Assembly: GCA_031551135.1 (NCBI GenBank)
Contig: JAVBOA010000004.1
Location: 1-64,000, forward strand
DNA length: 64,000 bases
Direction of reading: 5' to 3'
From: JAITVM01 sp031551135
GTDB taxonomy: Bacteria; Bacillota; Clostridia; Lachnospirales; JAITVM01
Under the pieces are notes generated by a model. It worked only from the letters and a program-made list of their open reading frames with translations. It did no database searches and was not told the origin of the DNA. Every line of letters starts with the position of its first letter. Within the stretch, counting starts at the first letter, position 1. Both the position numbers and the translations under genes were made by a program. Shown here piece after piece: positions 8,091 to 17,181 of the stretch.

Positions 8091-9356
8091 TTAAATTTTG
8101 TCAATTGCGTTTCTTATATCATCAATAATATCATCGGCATTTTCGATTCCGATTGACATTCTGATTAAATTTTCCTGAATTCCTGCCGATATCAGCATTT
8201 CTTCGGTCAATTGCCTGTGAGTTGTTGAAGCCGGATGAAGAACTGAGGTTCTGACATCAGCAACATGCGTTACAATTCGGGCCAATTCCAAAGAATTCAT
8301 AAATTTAACACAATCTTCTTTAGTGCCTTTTAAATTAAACGAAATCACGCCGCTAGCGCCTTTCGGAAAATATTTTTTGTGCAAATCATGATATTTATTT
8401 TCTTTTAATCCCGGATAATTTACCGATTCAACTTTCGGATGATTGTTTAAAAATTCCGCAACTTTCATTGCATTTTCAGAATGACGTTCCATGCGAAGGT
8501 GCAGAGTTTCAAGCCCAAGATTTAATAAAAACGCAGAATTCGGGCTCATCATTGTTCCGTAATCTCTCATCAATTGAACGCGTGCTTTTGTTAAAAAAGG
8601 CGCGGCAGCCGCATCTCTTGTATAAACCATTCCGTGGTATGACTCATCTGGAGTTGTGAATTCCGGAAATTTTCCGTTTGACCAATCGAATTTGCCTGAA
8701 TCAACAATTACGCCGCCTAAAGCCACAGCATGACCGTCGAAATATTTCGAAGTCGAATGAATTACGATATCAGCTCCAAAATCAAAAGGTCTGCATAAAA
8801 TCGGAGTTAAAAAAGTATTATCGATTACTAAAGGAATATTGTTTTCGTGGGCGATTTTTGAAAATTTTTCCAAATCTAAGACAATAAGCGCCGGATTCGC
8901 CAAAGTTTCGCCCAAAATAAGTTTTGTGTTCTCTTTAATTTTAGAGCGGATTTCGGAGGCCTCAGCGTCAGGGTCTACGAAAGTGACTTCGATTCCCAAT
9001 TTTTTCAATGAAACATCTAAAAGATTTATACTTCCTCCATAGATTTTTGAGGAAACTAAAATATGGTCGCCGGAACTGCAAATATTGGCAACAGCCAAAA
9101 ACGTGGCCGCTTGACCAGATGATGTCAGCATAGCGGCGGTGCCGCCTTCCAAATCAGCGATTTTGGATTCTACGCAGGCAAGCGTCGGATTAGAAATACG
9201 TGAATAAATATGACCTTCCGCTTTTAAATCAAAAAGTTCCGCCAAATATTCGCCGCTATCATATTTGAATGTAGTGCTTTGATAAATCGGCAAAGTTCTG
9301 GGTTCGCTGTTTTTCGGGGAATATCCGGATTGTATGCATTTCGTTTCAATTTTCAT
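8091..9356 (-). CDS. metY: O-acetylhomoserine sulfhydrylase (aminocarboxypropyltransferase)
   Basis: 421-aa PLP enzyme of the Cys/Met metabolism family that makes homocysteine from O-acetylhomoserine and sulfide. Visible family motifs are YQSTTF, YSRISNPT, SSGQAA, GGSINLL, VIDNTFLTP and the PLP-lysine segment HSTSKYFDGH, plus the long insertion typical of the ~430-aa OAH sulfhydrylases rather than ~380-aa MetB/MetC. The ATG is preceded by GGATGGAG. It is monocistronic and convergent with the lipoprotein gene. Specificity for OAH over OAS is inferred from length and motif order. Confidence 0.9.
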   Translation of the reverse strand: MKIETKCIQSGYSPKNSEPRTLPIYQSTTFKYDSGEYLAELFDLKAEGHIYSRISNPTLACVESKIADLEGGTAAMLTSSGQAATFLAVANICSSGDHILVSSKIYGGSINLLDVSLKKLGIEVTFVDPDAEASEIRSKIKENTKLILGETLANPALIVLDLEKFSKIAHENNIPLVIDNTFLTPILCRPFDFGADIVIHSTSKYFDGHAVALGGVIVDSGKFDWSNGKFPEFTTPDESYHGMVYTRDAAAAPFLTKARVQLMRDYGTMMSPNSAFLLNLGLETLHLRMERHSENAMKVAEFLNNHPKVESVNYPGLKENKYHDLHKKYFPKGASGVISFNLKGTKEDCVKFMNSLELARIVTHVADVRTSVLHPASTTHRQLTEEMLISAGIQENLIRMSIGIENADDIIDDIRNAIDKI

Positions 9357-9708
9357 AAAAATTTCTCCATCCTAAGCGGCTTTTAAAAATTTTTTATACC
9401 GCATAAACTATTGTATTTATATTTTATTAAGATTCACCTTTTTGTCAATACAGCAGCTACAGAAATTGTTGCATATTCATCGTCATAAAAAGAAATATCT
9501 TTTAAATCCTGATTGTAAGAATGACAATTTATATAGTATAATATTTTGTATAGAGGCAAATTAAACAATATAACTAAAATATTTTTTTCTATTCTTTAAA
9601 AAGGGAAATAGTATAAAAAAGGAATTACGGCAATTAATTTATTACTGTCGAATTTTCATAATAAAAAATTGCTGTGCATTATAACAACGGAATGAGGGGT
9701 TTTTGTAT
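9357..9708. other. Divergent intergenic region with a solo element end
   Basis: AT-rich region between divergent genes. On the minus strand a TTGACA (9448-9443) lies about 90 bp upstream of metY, but I see no well-spaced -10 box. The solo right end of the palindromic element lies at 9579-9614. No ORF is supported. Confidence 0.5.
9579..9614. repeat. Solo right end of the palindromic element
   Basis: ATTTTTTTCTATTCTTT..GGGAAATAGTAT, the same right-end variant as at 15441, 37600 and 53035; the left end is not recognisable. Confidence 0.55.
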
Positions 9709-10863
9709 ATGGAATCGAAATATAAAATCTATAAGGACACGCTTTTTAATAATAATTTCAGCTTTCTGATCTCAACTATTTTAATGCTTATAAGCGGAAC
9801 GGCAATAATCGCAATTTCTTATTTTTTAAAACTTTTCAACTCCAAAAAAGGAATTTTGGTCAACGACAAGATTATTTCTTTCGGAATTATTTTATCAATT
9901 ATTGCAGGCTTTATAATTTTAATTGCATTATTGAATATTTTGATTTTTGCTATAAAACGCCAAAAACGTTTGTTTTATTTATACGATGACCGGATTTCTA
10001 CAAAATATAAAAAAGAAATTGAGTCCGATATTTTTTTCAAGGATATTTTCGAGGTTTACCGTTTTCGCACAATAACAAATAAGCTTAAAATACCTTTTGG
10101 AATTACAGATTGTTTGGCATATAGGAAAGATAAGGAAGAGCCTTGGATTGTTGTTCTGCCGGTTTTGCGGTGCGGATTTAGAAAAAACAAAGGCGGCGAA
10201 CTTATCGAAAAAATCGTCGAAGGATATGTCAGAGAGCGTTTAATCAAGGATTTTTATAATTTGAAAAATGGAAAAGTTCTTAATTTTGAATATCTTGTTT
10301 CTGATAATAAAAACAGGCGTGACCTTTTTGACAGTACATTGCATAAGCTTGCTTACAAGCCATTGAAAGAACATTTAAGATTAGAAAATTCCAAGATTTA
10401 TTGTAAAGCGAATATACATAAAATCATTCTCGAGGCAACTGCGCTTATTTATAATGACCAAAAAGTTTTTTTTGATAATACCGACAGAATCGAAATGCGC
10501 AAAACCGATGTAGATATGGTGGATTTTCCGGATGTAAAAGATTTTCAAGTCGGCAATATTATTGAAATAATTGACAAATTCGGAAATGTAAAATTATCTG
10601 TAAACACAACCTGTTTAATGAACGGCGATTTATTTGTTGCGCTTATTAAAAAAATATTCAGCGACGGCATAAAGCCTGTAGAAATTCCTGAAAATCAAGC
10701 CGCGCCGGCAGAGCAAAATAACGAAATTGAAAATACTGCATTTCCGGACGTTACTACAGAACAAAATATTGACGAAACTCCGGAAACACCGCCATCTAAG
10801 CCGAACGAGATAGACGAAATAATAGCAAAATTTACATCCGATTCTGAAGATACAGATATGTAG
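9709..10863 (+). CDS. Membrane-anchored protein of unknown function
   Basis: 384 aa. Two N-terminal transmembrane segments (about residues 17-42 and 57-83) are followed by a cytoplasmic or extracytoplasmic domain of ~240 residues resembling PH-like/bPH domains in strand pattern, and a disordered C-terminal tail rich in E, P, N and T. No named family is recognised. The ATG at 9709 has GAGGGG about 9 bp upstream; a TTG two codons earlier is less likely. It is followed after 73 bp by an amidotransferase-like gene, which may share the transcript. Confidence 0.65.
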   Translation: MESKYKIYKDTLFNNNFSFLISTILMLISGTAIIAISYFLKLFNSKKGILVNDKIISFGIILSIIAGFIILIALLNILIFAIKRQKRLFYLYDDRISTKYKKEIESDIFFKDIFEVYRFRTITNKLKIPFGITDCLAYRKDKEEPWIVVLPVLRCGFRKNKGGELIEKIVEGYVRERLIKDFYNLKNGKVLNFEYLVSDNKNRRDLFDSTLHKLAYKPLKEHLRLENSKIYCKANIHKIILEATALIYNDQKVFFDNTDRIEMRKTDVDMVDFPDVKDFQVGNIIEIIDKFGNVKLSVNTTCLMNGDLFVALIKKIFSDGIKPVEIPENQAAPAEQNNEIENTAFPDVTTEQNIDETPETPPSKPNEIDEIIAKFTSDSEDTDM

Positions 10864-10936
10864 ATTTTGATTGAGAATTAGCATAAGTTTGAAACTTGAA
10901 TATTATACAATAAAATAATTTAACAGGTGGTTTTAT

Positions 10937-11617
10937 ATGAAATCCTTAATAGGGATAACTCCGAGCATTGAAAACAATAAATATATGCTGAACAGAGCTT
11001 ATGCGGAAGCTGTTTTAAAAAACGGCGGAATCCCGAATATCCTGACTTACGGCGAAATAGACGATATAGATTTTATTTTATCGAAATACGACGGAATATT
11101 GTTAAGCGGCGGCGGCGATGTTGACCCTTCTTATTATTCTCAAAAGATTCATCCTAAAACCGAAATTGTGGATAAAATTCGTGATGAATTTGAACTCACT
11201 CTTTGTAAAAAAGCAGTCGAAAAAAATATTCCGCTGCTCGCAATTTGCAGAGGAGTTCAGATTTTAAACGTTGCGTTTTCGGGAACTTTGTATCAGCATA
11301 TAGAGAATCATAATTTTAATGACGAACGCTTTTCTGAAAAACATGAAATTAATATTTCGCCGAATACGCTTTTATTTAATATTCTTAAAAATGATAAAAT
11401 AAAAACAAATTCAATTCATCATCAAGCAATTGCAAAAATAGGAAAAGATTTGAAAGCTTCGGCTGTTTCGGAGGACGGAATTGTTGAGGCGCTTGAATAT
11501 AATAATAAATTTACGCTCGGTGTTCAATGGCATCCTGAAGCGCTTTTTGATAAAATTGAAATTCACTCGAAAATTTTTGAATATTTTATTGAGGCGTGCA
11601 AAAATAAAAATACTTAA
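10937..11617 (+). CDS. Gamma-glutamyl-gamma-aminobutyrate hydrolase family protein (peptidase C26)
   Basis: 226-aa class I glutamine-amidotransferase-fold hydrolase like PuuD. The oxyanion segment GILLSGGGDVDPSYY, the nucleophile elbow LAICRGVQILNVAFSG (catalytic Cys), and VQWHPEALF (catalytic His and Glu) are all present. The usual role is hydrolysis of gamma-glutamyl bonds; the substrate here is unknown because no putrescine-degradation genes are nearby. Ribosome binding site AGGTGG upstream of the ATG. A DUF951 gene follows 27 bp later. Confidence 0.85.
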   Translation: MKSLIGITPSIENNKYMLNRAYAEAVLKNGGIPNILTYGEIDDIDFILSKYDGILLSGGGDVDPSYYSQKIHPKTEIVDKIRDEFELTLCKKAVEKNIPLLAICRGVQILNVAFSGTLYQHIENHNFNDERFSEKHEINISPNTLLFNILKNDKIKTNSIHHQAIAKIGKDLKASAVSEDGIVEALEYNNKFTLGVQWHPEALFDKIEIHSKIFEYFIEACKNKNT

Positions 11618-11644
11618 ACCAATATTTGTTAGGAGAGAATTTTT

Positions 11645-11845
11645 GTGACTTTTAATGTTGGCGACATTGTGCGCATGAAAAAACAGCATCCTTGCGGAAG
11701 TTTCGAATGGGAAATTCTTCGCACGGGCATTGATTTTAGAATAAAATGCTTAAAATGTGGTCATTTGGTTATGCTGCCAAGACCGAAATTTGAAAAATCT
11801 TTTAAAAAAATGATAAAATCTATTGCAGAAAATCCGCCCGAATAA
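11645..11845 (+). CDS. DUF951 family small protein
   Basis: 66 aa. The pattern VGDIVRMKKQHPCGSFEWEILRTGIDFRIKCLKCGHLVMLPR is the DUF951 signature, with three Cys residues (PCG and CLKCG) that could bind a metal. GTG start with AGGAGAG 7 bp upstream. Widespread in Bacillota and usually in housekeeping contexts; biochemical function is not known. Short spacing suggests cotranscription with the preceding hydrolase. Confidence 0.85.
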   Translation: MTFNVGDIVRMKKQHPCGSFEWEILRTGIDFRIKCLKCGHLVMLPRPKFEKSFKKMIKSIAENPPE

Positions 11846-11859
11846 TTCGGGCTTTTTTT
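11836..11859 (+). terminator. Terminator overlapping the DUF951 stop codon
   Basis: GCCCGAA-TAA-TTCGGGC followed by seven T. The TAA loop is the stop codon of the upstream gene. Confidence 0.9.
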
Positions 11860-11980
11860 GTGAAATTTCTATAAAAATAAATTTTAAATTCACATAAAAA
11901 TCACGAATGAATCAAAATTATATCAAACTCTTTGTATAGAATAAAATAGAGAAATAAAAAATAAACGATTGGAGGTAAAC

Positions 11981-12640
11981 ATGTATAGGCACGAATATAA
12001 GCATATAATAAATTTTTCGGATTATTTGCAGCTGAAGTCAAAGCTTAAAATGATAATGAGAATCGACTCAAACAGCGGAAACGACGGATTTTATAAAATA
12101 ACATCATTATATTTTGATAATTATGACGACAAGGCGCTGCGCGAAAAATTAAACGGATATTTGAACCGTGAGAAATTCAGAATCAGATTTTATAATGATA
12201 ATTATGATTTTATACGTTTGGAGAAAAAATCAAAAGTAAACGGCTTGACCCATAAAGAATCAGCAAATCTTTCCAGAGACGAATGTCAGCAAATTATTGA
12301 CGGCTCTTATGATTTTTTGAAAGAACGTGAAGAGGATTTATTAAAAGAATTTTACGCAAAAATAATTTTTCAGAGCTTGCGACCGCGAAGCGTAATTGTT
12401 TATAAAAGAGAAGCATTTATATATCCGCCCGGAAATGTTCGGGTAACTTTAGATTATGATATAAAATACAGCAATAATACACAAATTTTTGAAAATAACC
12501 AGAATTTGATAAAAGCCTCAAAGGATATTGTTTTGGAAGTAAAATTTGATAATTTTCTTCCCCAATTGATTTCAAATGTAATTCAGCTTGGTAATCGGAC
12601 ATCAACCGCTTTTTCTAAATACGTGGCGGGCAGGATCTAA
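11981..12640 (+). CDS. VTC-domain polyphosphate polymerase
   Basis: 219-aa protein with the VTC tunnel fold: RHEYKHIIN at the N-terminus, YFDNYDDKALREKLNGYLNR, KFRIRFYN, IRLEKKSKVNG, VYKREAF, RVTLDYDIKY and LEVKFDNFLP carry the basic and acidic residues expected for polyphosphate synthesis from ATP. GGAGGT lies 4 bp before the ATG; the TTG at 11969 would be part of the ribosome binding site. It starts a three-gene cluster with DUF4956 and CotH, a combination recurrent in Clostridia and suggestive of phosphate-based modification at the cell surface or spore. Confidence 0.85.
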   Translation: MYRHEYKHIINFSDYLQLKSKLKMIMRIDSNSGNDGFYKITSLYFDNYDDKALREKLNGYLNREKFRIRFYNDNYDFIRLEKKSKVNGLTHKESANLSRDECQQIIDGSYDFLKEREEDLLKEFYAKIIFQSLRPRSVIVYKREAFIYPPGNVRVTLDYDIKYSNNTQIFENNQNLIKASKDIVLEVKFDNFLPQLISNVIQLGNRTSTAFSKYVAGRI

Positions 12641-12681
12641 GTTTCAAGATATGAAAAAAAACAATTAATCGGAGGATTATG

Positions 12682-13353
12682 ATGAATTTTAGTGATGTAT
12701 TTAAATCGAGTTTTTTGGAGAAACAAGCGTCTTTTTCTATAACAGATGTTACACTTGCCTTTATTTTGGCTTTTGCAATCGGACTTTTTATTTTTATCGT
12801 TTACAAAAAAACTTTTACCGGAGTTTTGTATTCTTCGTCGTTCGGAATTTCTTTGATGGCGATGACGCTTATCACAACTTATATTATTTTAGCCGTTACT
12901 TCAAATATTATTCTTTCTTTGGGTATGGTCGGTGCGTTATCGATTGTTCGTTTTAGAACAGCCGTAAAAGAGCCGCTGGATATTGCGTATCTATTTTGGG
13001 CGATTTCCGCCGGAATTGTTTTGGGTGCCGGGCTTATTCCGCTGGCGATAATCGGTTCTGTTTTTATCGGCGTTATTATGATATTTTTTACAAACCGAAA
13101 TTCGACCGACACGCCGTATATTTTAATTCTTTCTTGCGAAACCGACGAATCGGAAGAAAAAGCTTTAAGCTATGTAAAATCTTCGACAAAGAAAAATTTA
13201 ATTAAATCCAAAACTGTTTCAAGAAACGGAATCGAGGTAACTTTGGAAATAAGATTGCTGAATCAATCCGCCGCTTTTTTAAATCAATTGTTGCAAGTAA
13301 ACGGTGTTCGAGATGCGTCTTTGGTTAGTTACAATGGGGAATATATGTCGTAA
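12682..13353 (+). CDS. DUF4956 membrane protein
   Basis: 223 aa. Four transmembrane segments (about residues 22-42, 46-70, 72-90, 104-132) including SLGMVGALSIVRFRTAVKEPLDIAYLFWAISAG, the DUF4956 core, followed by a ~75-residue soluble ferredoxin-like tail. Of two adjacent ATGs the second (12682) has the better spacing from GGAGG. It lies between the polyphosphate polymerase and CotH genes, as in other clostridial genomes, so it probably works with them in the membrane; the actual activity is unknown. Confidence 0.8.
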   Translation: MNFSDVFKSSFLEKQASFSITDVTLAFILAFAIGLFIFIVYKKTFTGVLYSSSFGISLMAMTLITTYIILAVTSNIILSLGMVGALSIVRFRTAVKEPLDIAYLFWAISAGIVLGAGLIPLAIIGSVFIGVIMIFFTNRNSTDTPYILILSCETDESEEKALSYVKSSTKKNLIKSKTVSRNGIEVTLEIRLLNQSAAFLNQLLQVNGVRDASLVSYNGEYMS

Positions 13354-13368
13354 TTAGGGGTGAATATT

Positions 13369-15414
13369 ATGATTACGAGTAAAAAAATAAATTATCTTGC
13401 TTATGCTTTGATGCTTATATGCGTAATATTCGCTTTTCTGTGGATTGGACGAAAAGTCAGCGGCAGTACGGCTTCTGTTTATGAGCAGAAAATTTTCAAC
13501 GGAAATATTATTGATTTTCAGATAATCGTGGATGAAGCGGAATTTAAAGAGCTTTGCGAAAATGCAACTGCAGAAGAATATATTTTGTGTGATATTCTTA
13601 TAAATGGTGATAGAATAAATAGTGTAGGTATCCGTGCAAAGGGAAATTCCAGTTTATCCATGGTTGCGAGCAATGAAGATTCCGACCGCTATTCTTTTAA
13701 AATAAAATTCGACCAATATATTCCCGGACAGACTTTTTATGGGCTGGACGAAATGGTTGTAAATAATTGTATCGGCGACAATACTTATATGAAAGAATAT
13801 GTTTCTTACGATATAATGAAATCGCTGGGCGTAGAGATTCCTTTAATGGAATACGCAAATATTAAAATTAACGGTGAAGACTGGGGACTTTATTTAGCCT
13901 TGGAATGTTATGAAGAAAGCTTTTTGAATAGGGCTTATAACGATATTTCGGGCGAATTGTACAGCGTGAAAATGAGCAGAACTAAGCGTGATGAAGTTGA
14001 CGGAAATATGCAGGATATAAAACCAGAAAATGGAAAGATGGAAATAATTAATATTATAACAGATGAAAATCAAATGCCAAATGAAAACGGCGAACAAATG
14101 CCTCCAATGCAAAACGGCGGACAAATGCCTAATGCAAATCAAACGCAAAACGGAAATCAACGTCAAAGAGGCAATATGAATCAAAACAATACACAGGAAA
14201 ACGGAAACAATGCGCCGATAATTCAAAATAATAACACGATTCCTGCACAGAACGGAGAACAAGGCGGCCCGCAATTTAATATGGGAATGGGCGGCGGCGA
14301 AAACGGCGGTTCTCTTGAATACTCTGACGATGATCCGGATTCATATCCGTCGATTTTTGAAAACGCTGTTTTTAATCCAACGGAAAGCGATAAGCAAAAT
14401 GTTATTACGGCTTTGAAAAATTTATCCGAGGGAAAAGAATTAGAAAAATATTTTGATGTCGATGAAATATTGAGATATTTGGCGGCGCATACTTATGTAG
14501 TGAATTTGGACAGCTATTCTTCAAATATGGCGCAGAATTATTATATTTATGAAAACGGCGGAAAAGTTTCGATTTTGCCGTGGGATTATAATTTATCTTT
14601 CGGCGGATTTATGCAGTCTTCGTCATCTGATATGATTAATTTTCCAATAGATACGCCGGTCAGCGGCGTTGACATGGAAACCCGTCCGCTGATTGCGAAA
14701 TTATTGGAAAATGAAGAATACAAAGCAAAATATCATCAGTATTTGCAGGAAATAGTTAATAAATATTCAGCTAATTATGTAGAATCTTTAATAGATTCGC
14801 TTGACGCAAAAATTTCGAATTATGTGGAAAACGATAAAACGGCTTTTGTTAAATTTGATGATTATAAAAAATCTCTTGAGACTTTCAAAAATGTTCTGAA
14901 ACTAAGAGCGGAAAGCGTTCAAGGGCAATTAAGCGGAGATATTCCTGCTACAACAGAGGAGCAAAAAAACTCTGATAAATTAATTTCAACCGCCGATATT
15001 AATGTAAATGATTTAGGCTCTCAAGGCGGCGGAATGCGTTTTGGCGGTCAAAATGCGGGCGGTGCGCAGAATCAAGGCGAAAGAAATCAAATGCGCGGTC
15101 CGGGCGTTGATATAGAAAAAATGCAAAAAGCTATGGAAATTGTAAACAGCAACGGCGGCGAAATGAACGATGAAGTAAAGCAAAAGCTGAAAGACGAAGG
15201 ATTTACGGATGAAGAAATTGAAATGTTATCGAATACAAGAATTATGATAAACGGTCAGCAATTCGGAAACAGAATGCAAAATGGCGGATTTGGAGAAAAT
15301 ATGACGCAAAATTCTGAACAGACTCTGCAAAATAATATGATTTTGCTTGGAGCAAGCGGCGGAGCTTTAGTTCTTGGATTATTATTTGCTTTTGGATTTA
15401 AACGAAAATTTTAA
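13369..15414 (+). CDS. CotH-family surface protein with two membrane anchors
   Basis: 681 aa. An N-terminal transmembrane segment (~7-25) is followed by a CotH domain containing GIRAKGNSSL, LDEMVVNN, EYANIKINGEDWGLY, LAAHTYVVNLDSYSSN and ILPWDYNLSFGGF, the last matching the CotH kinase-like active-site region. A Q/N/M/G-rich low-complexity insert lies at about residues 235-315, another at ~545-590, and a C-terminal hydrophobic segment ends in KRKF. CotH proteins phosphorylate coat proteins in Bacillus; here the polyphosphate polymerase and DUF4956 neighbours suggest an envelope role. AGGGGTG precedes the ATG. Confidence 0.85.
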   Translation: MITSKKINYLAYALMLICVIFAFLWIGRKVSGSTASVYEQKIFNGNIIDFQIIVDEAEFKELCENATAEEYILCDILINGDRINSVGIRAKGNSSLSMVASNEDSDRYSFKIKFDQYIPGQTFYGLDEMVVNNCIGDNTYMKEYVSYDIMKSLGVEIPLMEYANIKINGEDWGLYLALECYEESFLNRAYNDISGELYSVKMSRTKRDEVDGNMQDIKPENGKMEIINIITDENQMPNENGEQMPPMQNGGQMPNANQTQNGNQRQRGNMNQNNTQENGNNAPIIQNNNTIPAQNGEQGGPQFNMGMGGGENGGSLEYSDDDPDSYPSIFENAVFNPTESDKQNVITALKNLSEGKELEKYFDVDEILRYLAAHTYVVNLDSYSSNMAQNYYIYENGGKVSILPWDYNLSFGGFMQSSSSDMINFPIDTPVSGVDMETRPLIAKLLENEEYKAKYHQYLQEIVNKYSANYVESLIDSLDAKISNYVENDKTAFVKFDDYKKSLETFKNVLKLRAESVQGQLSGDIPATTEEQKNSDKLISTADINVNDLGSQGGGMRFGGQNAGGAQNQGERNQMRGPGVDIEKMQKAMEIVNSNGGEMNDEVKQKLKDEGFTDEEIEMLSNTRIMINGQQFGNRMQNGGFGENMTQNSEQTLQNNMILLGASGGALVLGLLFAFGFKRKF

Positions 15415-15425
15415 ATTCTTATCGA

Positions 15426-15469
15426 ATACTAATTCTCATTTTTTCTATTCTTTAAAAGGGAAATAGTAT
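15426..15469. repeat. Short (44 bp) derivative of the palindromic element
   Basis: Left end ATACTAATTCTCATT is diverged; the right end is CTTT..GGGAAATAGTAT. It lies right after the cotH stop. Confidence 0.65.
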
Positions 15470-15470
15470 A

Positions 15471-15500
15471 ACGGGTGTCTTTCATGGCATCCGTGTTTTT
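15471..15500 (+). terminator. Probable terminator after the CotH gene
   Basis: ACGGGTG and CATCCGT pair (one G-U) and are followed by a run of T. Confidence 0.6.
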
Positions 15501-15520
15501 TAAAAATTGGGGATGATCTT

Positions 15521-16234
15521 ATTAAAGTTTATAATTACAGGGATTTAACAATAATAGAAATTTCCGAATCAAAAAATATTGTAGTGGCGGTCGATAGCTG
15601 CGGCGGCGTGGGCGGAAAAGAAATGGATGTTTTGAATGCACCGCTGAAAATGGTTGGGGCAATGACCGTGCGTGTGCCTCTTATGGAAATTTTGAGCGTA
15701 GGCGCAAAAATTATTGCGATCTCGAATGCGGTCTGCAATGAAATGAATCCTACCGCAAAGGAAATAATTGAGGGTATCGAGGAGGAATTGAAAAGAGCAG
15801 GAATAAACAATGTTTCGATAAACGGCTCGACGGAAGAGAATTTTATTACGAAAATGACGGCTCTGGGCATTACGGTAATCGGCATTGCCGATAATTTACA
15901 TATATCAAAACCGGAAGTCGGAGACTATATAATTTTAATAGGTCAGCCTTTGGTCGGTGAGGAAATTTTACATAGCGGTAAAAAAACTGCGGATTATCAG
16001 GATATTTATCATTTGCTGAATAATAAATCTGTAAAGGAAATAATTCCGGTCGGCTCTAAAGGCATATTTTATGAAGCTAACAATATATGTAAAATGCACG
16101 GGCTGAGTCTGAAAGTTTTCAATTCGGGAATTGATATTTATAAATCATCAGGTCCAAGCACATGCGTCATAGCCGTTGTAAATGAGAAATTTTTAAAATC
16201 CGATACGCTTCTGATTGGTAAAGTAGCGATTTGA
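15521..16234 (+). CDS. PurM-like (AIR synthase-related) protein with apparent ATT start
   Basis: About 237 aa. The N-terminus VVAVDSCGGVGGKEMDVL, VRVPLMEILSVGAKIIAISNAVCNEMNPT and PEVGDYIILIGQPLVGEEI resemble the AIR-synthase/PurM ATP-binding fold; some relatives are alpha-ribazole kinases (CblS), but no cobalamin genes are nearby, so the substrate is open. Between the upstream in-frame TAG (15464) and the GTG at 15584, which lies inside the conserved core, there is no ATG, GTG or TTG in frame. GGGGAT at 15509-15514 is correctly spaced for an ATT at 15521, giving MKVYNYRDLTIIEI. Confidence 0.65.
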   Translation: MKVYNYRDLTIIEISESKNIVVAVDSCGGVGGKEMDVLNAPLKMVGAMTVRVPLMEILSVGAKIIAISNAVCNEMNPTAKEIIEGIEEELKRAGINNVSINGSTEENFITKMTALGITVIGIADNLHISKPEVGDYIILIGQPLVGEEILHSGKKTADYQDIYHLLNNKSVKEIIPVGSKGIFYEANNICKMHGLSLKVFNSGIDIYKSSGPSTCVIAVVNEKFLKSDTLLIGKVAI

Positions 16235-16246
16235 CGATATTTTCAT

Positions 16247-16287
16247 AACCATACTTGTGGAGTAAATCATTCGTATGGTTTTTTTTT
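16247..16287 (+). terminator. Terminator after the PurM-like gene
   Basis: AACCATAC and GTATGGTT form an 8-bp stem followed by a T-run. Confidence 0.8.
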
Positions 16288-16299
16288 ATATTTAATATA

Positions 16300-16328
16300 T
16301 TGAAAAATTATTCAAAATGTTTTATAAT
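16300..16328 (+). promoter_or_regulatory. Sigma-A-type promoter of the amino-acid ABC transporter
   Basis: TTGAAA and TATAAT separated by exactly 17 bp, 48 bp upstream of the substrate-binding protein start. Confidence 0.65.
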
Positions 16329-16376
16329 TATTCGAAAATATTATTGTGGTAAAACGAATCATGAGGAGAGTTAAAA

Positions 16377-17162
16377 ATGAAAAAATTAATTAAATCAATT
16401 ATTTTAGCTACGCTTTTAACTTCGGTTTTGGCAGGGTGTGGCAGTTCTACAGAAAAAACCGGAAGTTCCGGTAAAGACACAATTATTTTAGCGACAAACG
16501 CCGCATTTGTTCCGTTTGAATATGTTGATTCTTCCGGAAATGTTGTCGGCTTTGATATCGAGATTTCTAAAAAAATCGCTGAAAAATTAGGCAAAGAATT
16601 AGTTATTCAAGACGTGCCTTTTGAATCGACTTTAGTTATGCTGAAATCCGGCAAAGCTGATTTTGTTGCGGCAGGAATGACAGTTCGTGAAGACCGTTTG
16701 GAAAATGCGGATTTTTCGGATACTTATTTTGAGGCGAAACAAGTTGCGATTGTTTTAGACGGAGAAACAAATATAAATACGACTGATGATTTGAAAGATA
16801 AAAAAATCGGCTGTCAAACAATGACCTCCGGCGAATATATCGCGGAAGAATATACAGCCGCCGAAAATATTATGGCAAAAGAGGATATAACTCAAGCGGT
16901 TATGGATTTGCAAAACAAAAAATCTGACGTGATTATAATTGATAACGAGCCTGCAATGCGCGTTGTGGCGGCAAATAACGATGCCGGAAAAGAAAAAATC
17001 AAAGTAGTGGATTTGGCGTTCGAGCCGGAATATTATGCGATTGCCGTAAACAAAGGCAATAAAGAATTATTGGATTCGATAAACGCGGTTTTGAAAGAAT
17101 TAAAAGAATCCGGTGAATATGACAAAATGTATAAAGAATTTTTCGACGAGTTTTCAAAATAA
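16377..17162 (+). CDS. Amino-acid ABC transporter substrate-binding lipoprotein
   Basis: 261-aa family 3 extracellular solute-binding protein. Lipobox VLAGC (Cys ~21) is followed by TNAAFVPFEYVDSSGNVVGFDIEI, the usual polar amino-acid binding N-lobe, then FVAAGMTVREDRLENADFSDTYFE. It captures an amino acid outside the cell and hands it to the permease encoded downstream. GAGGAGAG precedes the ATG. A 286-bp gap with a DnaA-box cluster and a strong hairpin separates it from the permease, so permease levels may be set separately. Ligand specificity cannot be read from sequence. Confidence 0.9.
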   Translation: MKKLIKSIILATLLTSVLAGCGSSTEKTGSSGKDTIILATNAAFVPFEYVDSSGNVVGFDIEISKKIAEKLGKELVIQDVPFESTLVMLKSGKADFVAAGMTVREDRLENADFSDTYFEAKQVAIVLDGETNINTTDDLKDKKIGCQTMTSGEYIAEEYTAAENIMAKEDITQAVMDLQNKKSDVIIIDNEPAMRVVAANNDAGKEKIKVVDLAFEPEYYAIAVNKGNKELLDSINAVLKELKESGEYDKMYKEFFDEFSK

Positions 17163-17181
17163 TTATGTAGACTTGGATTCT

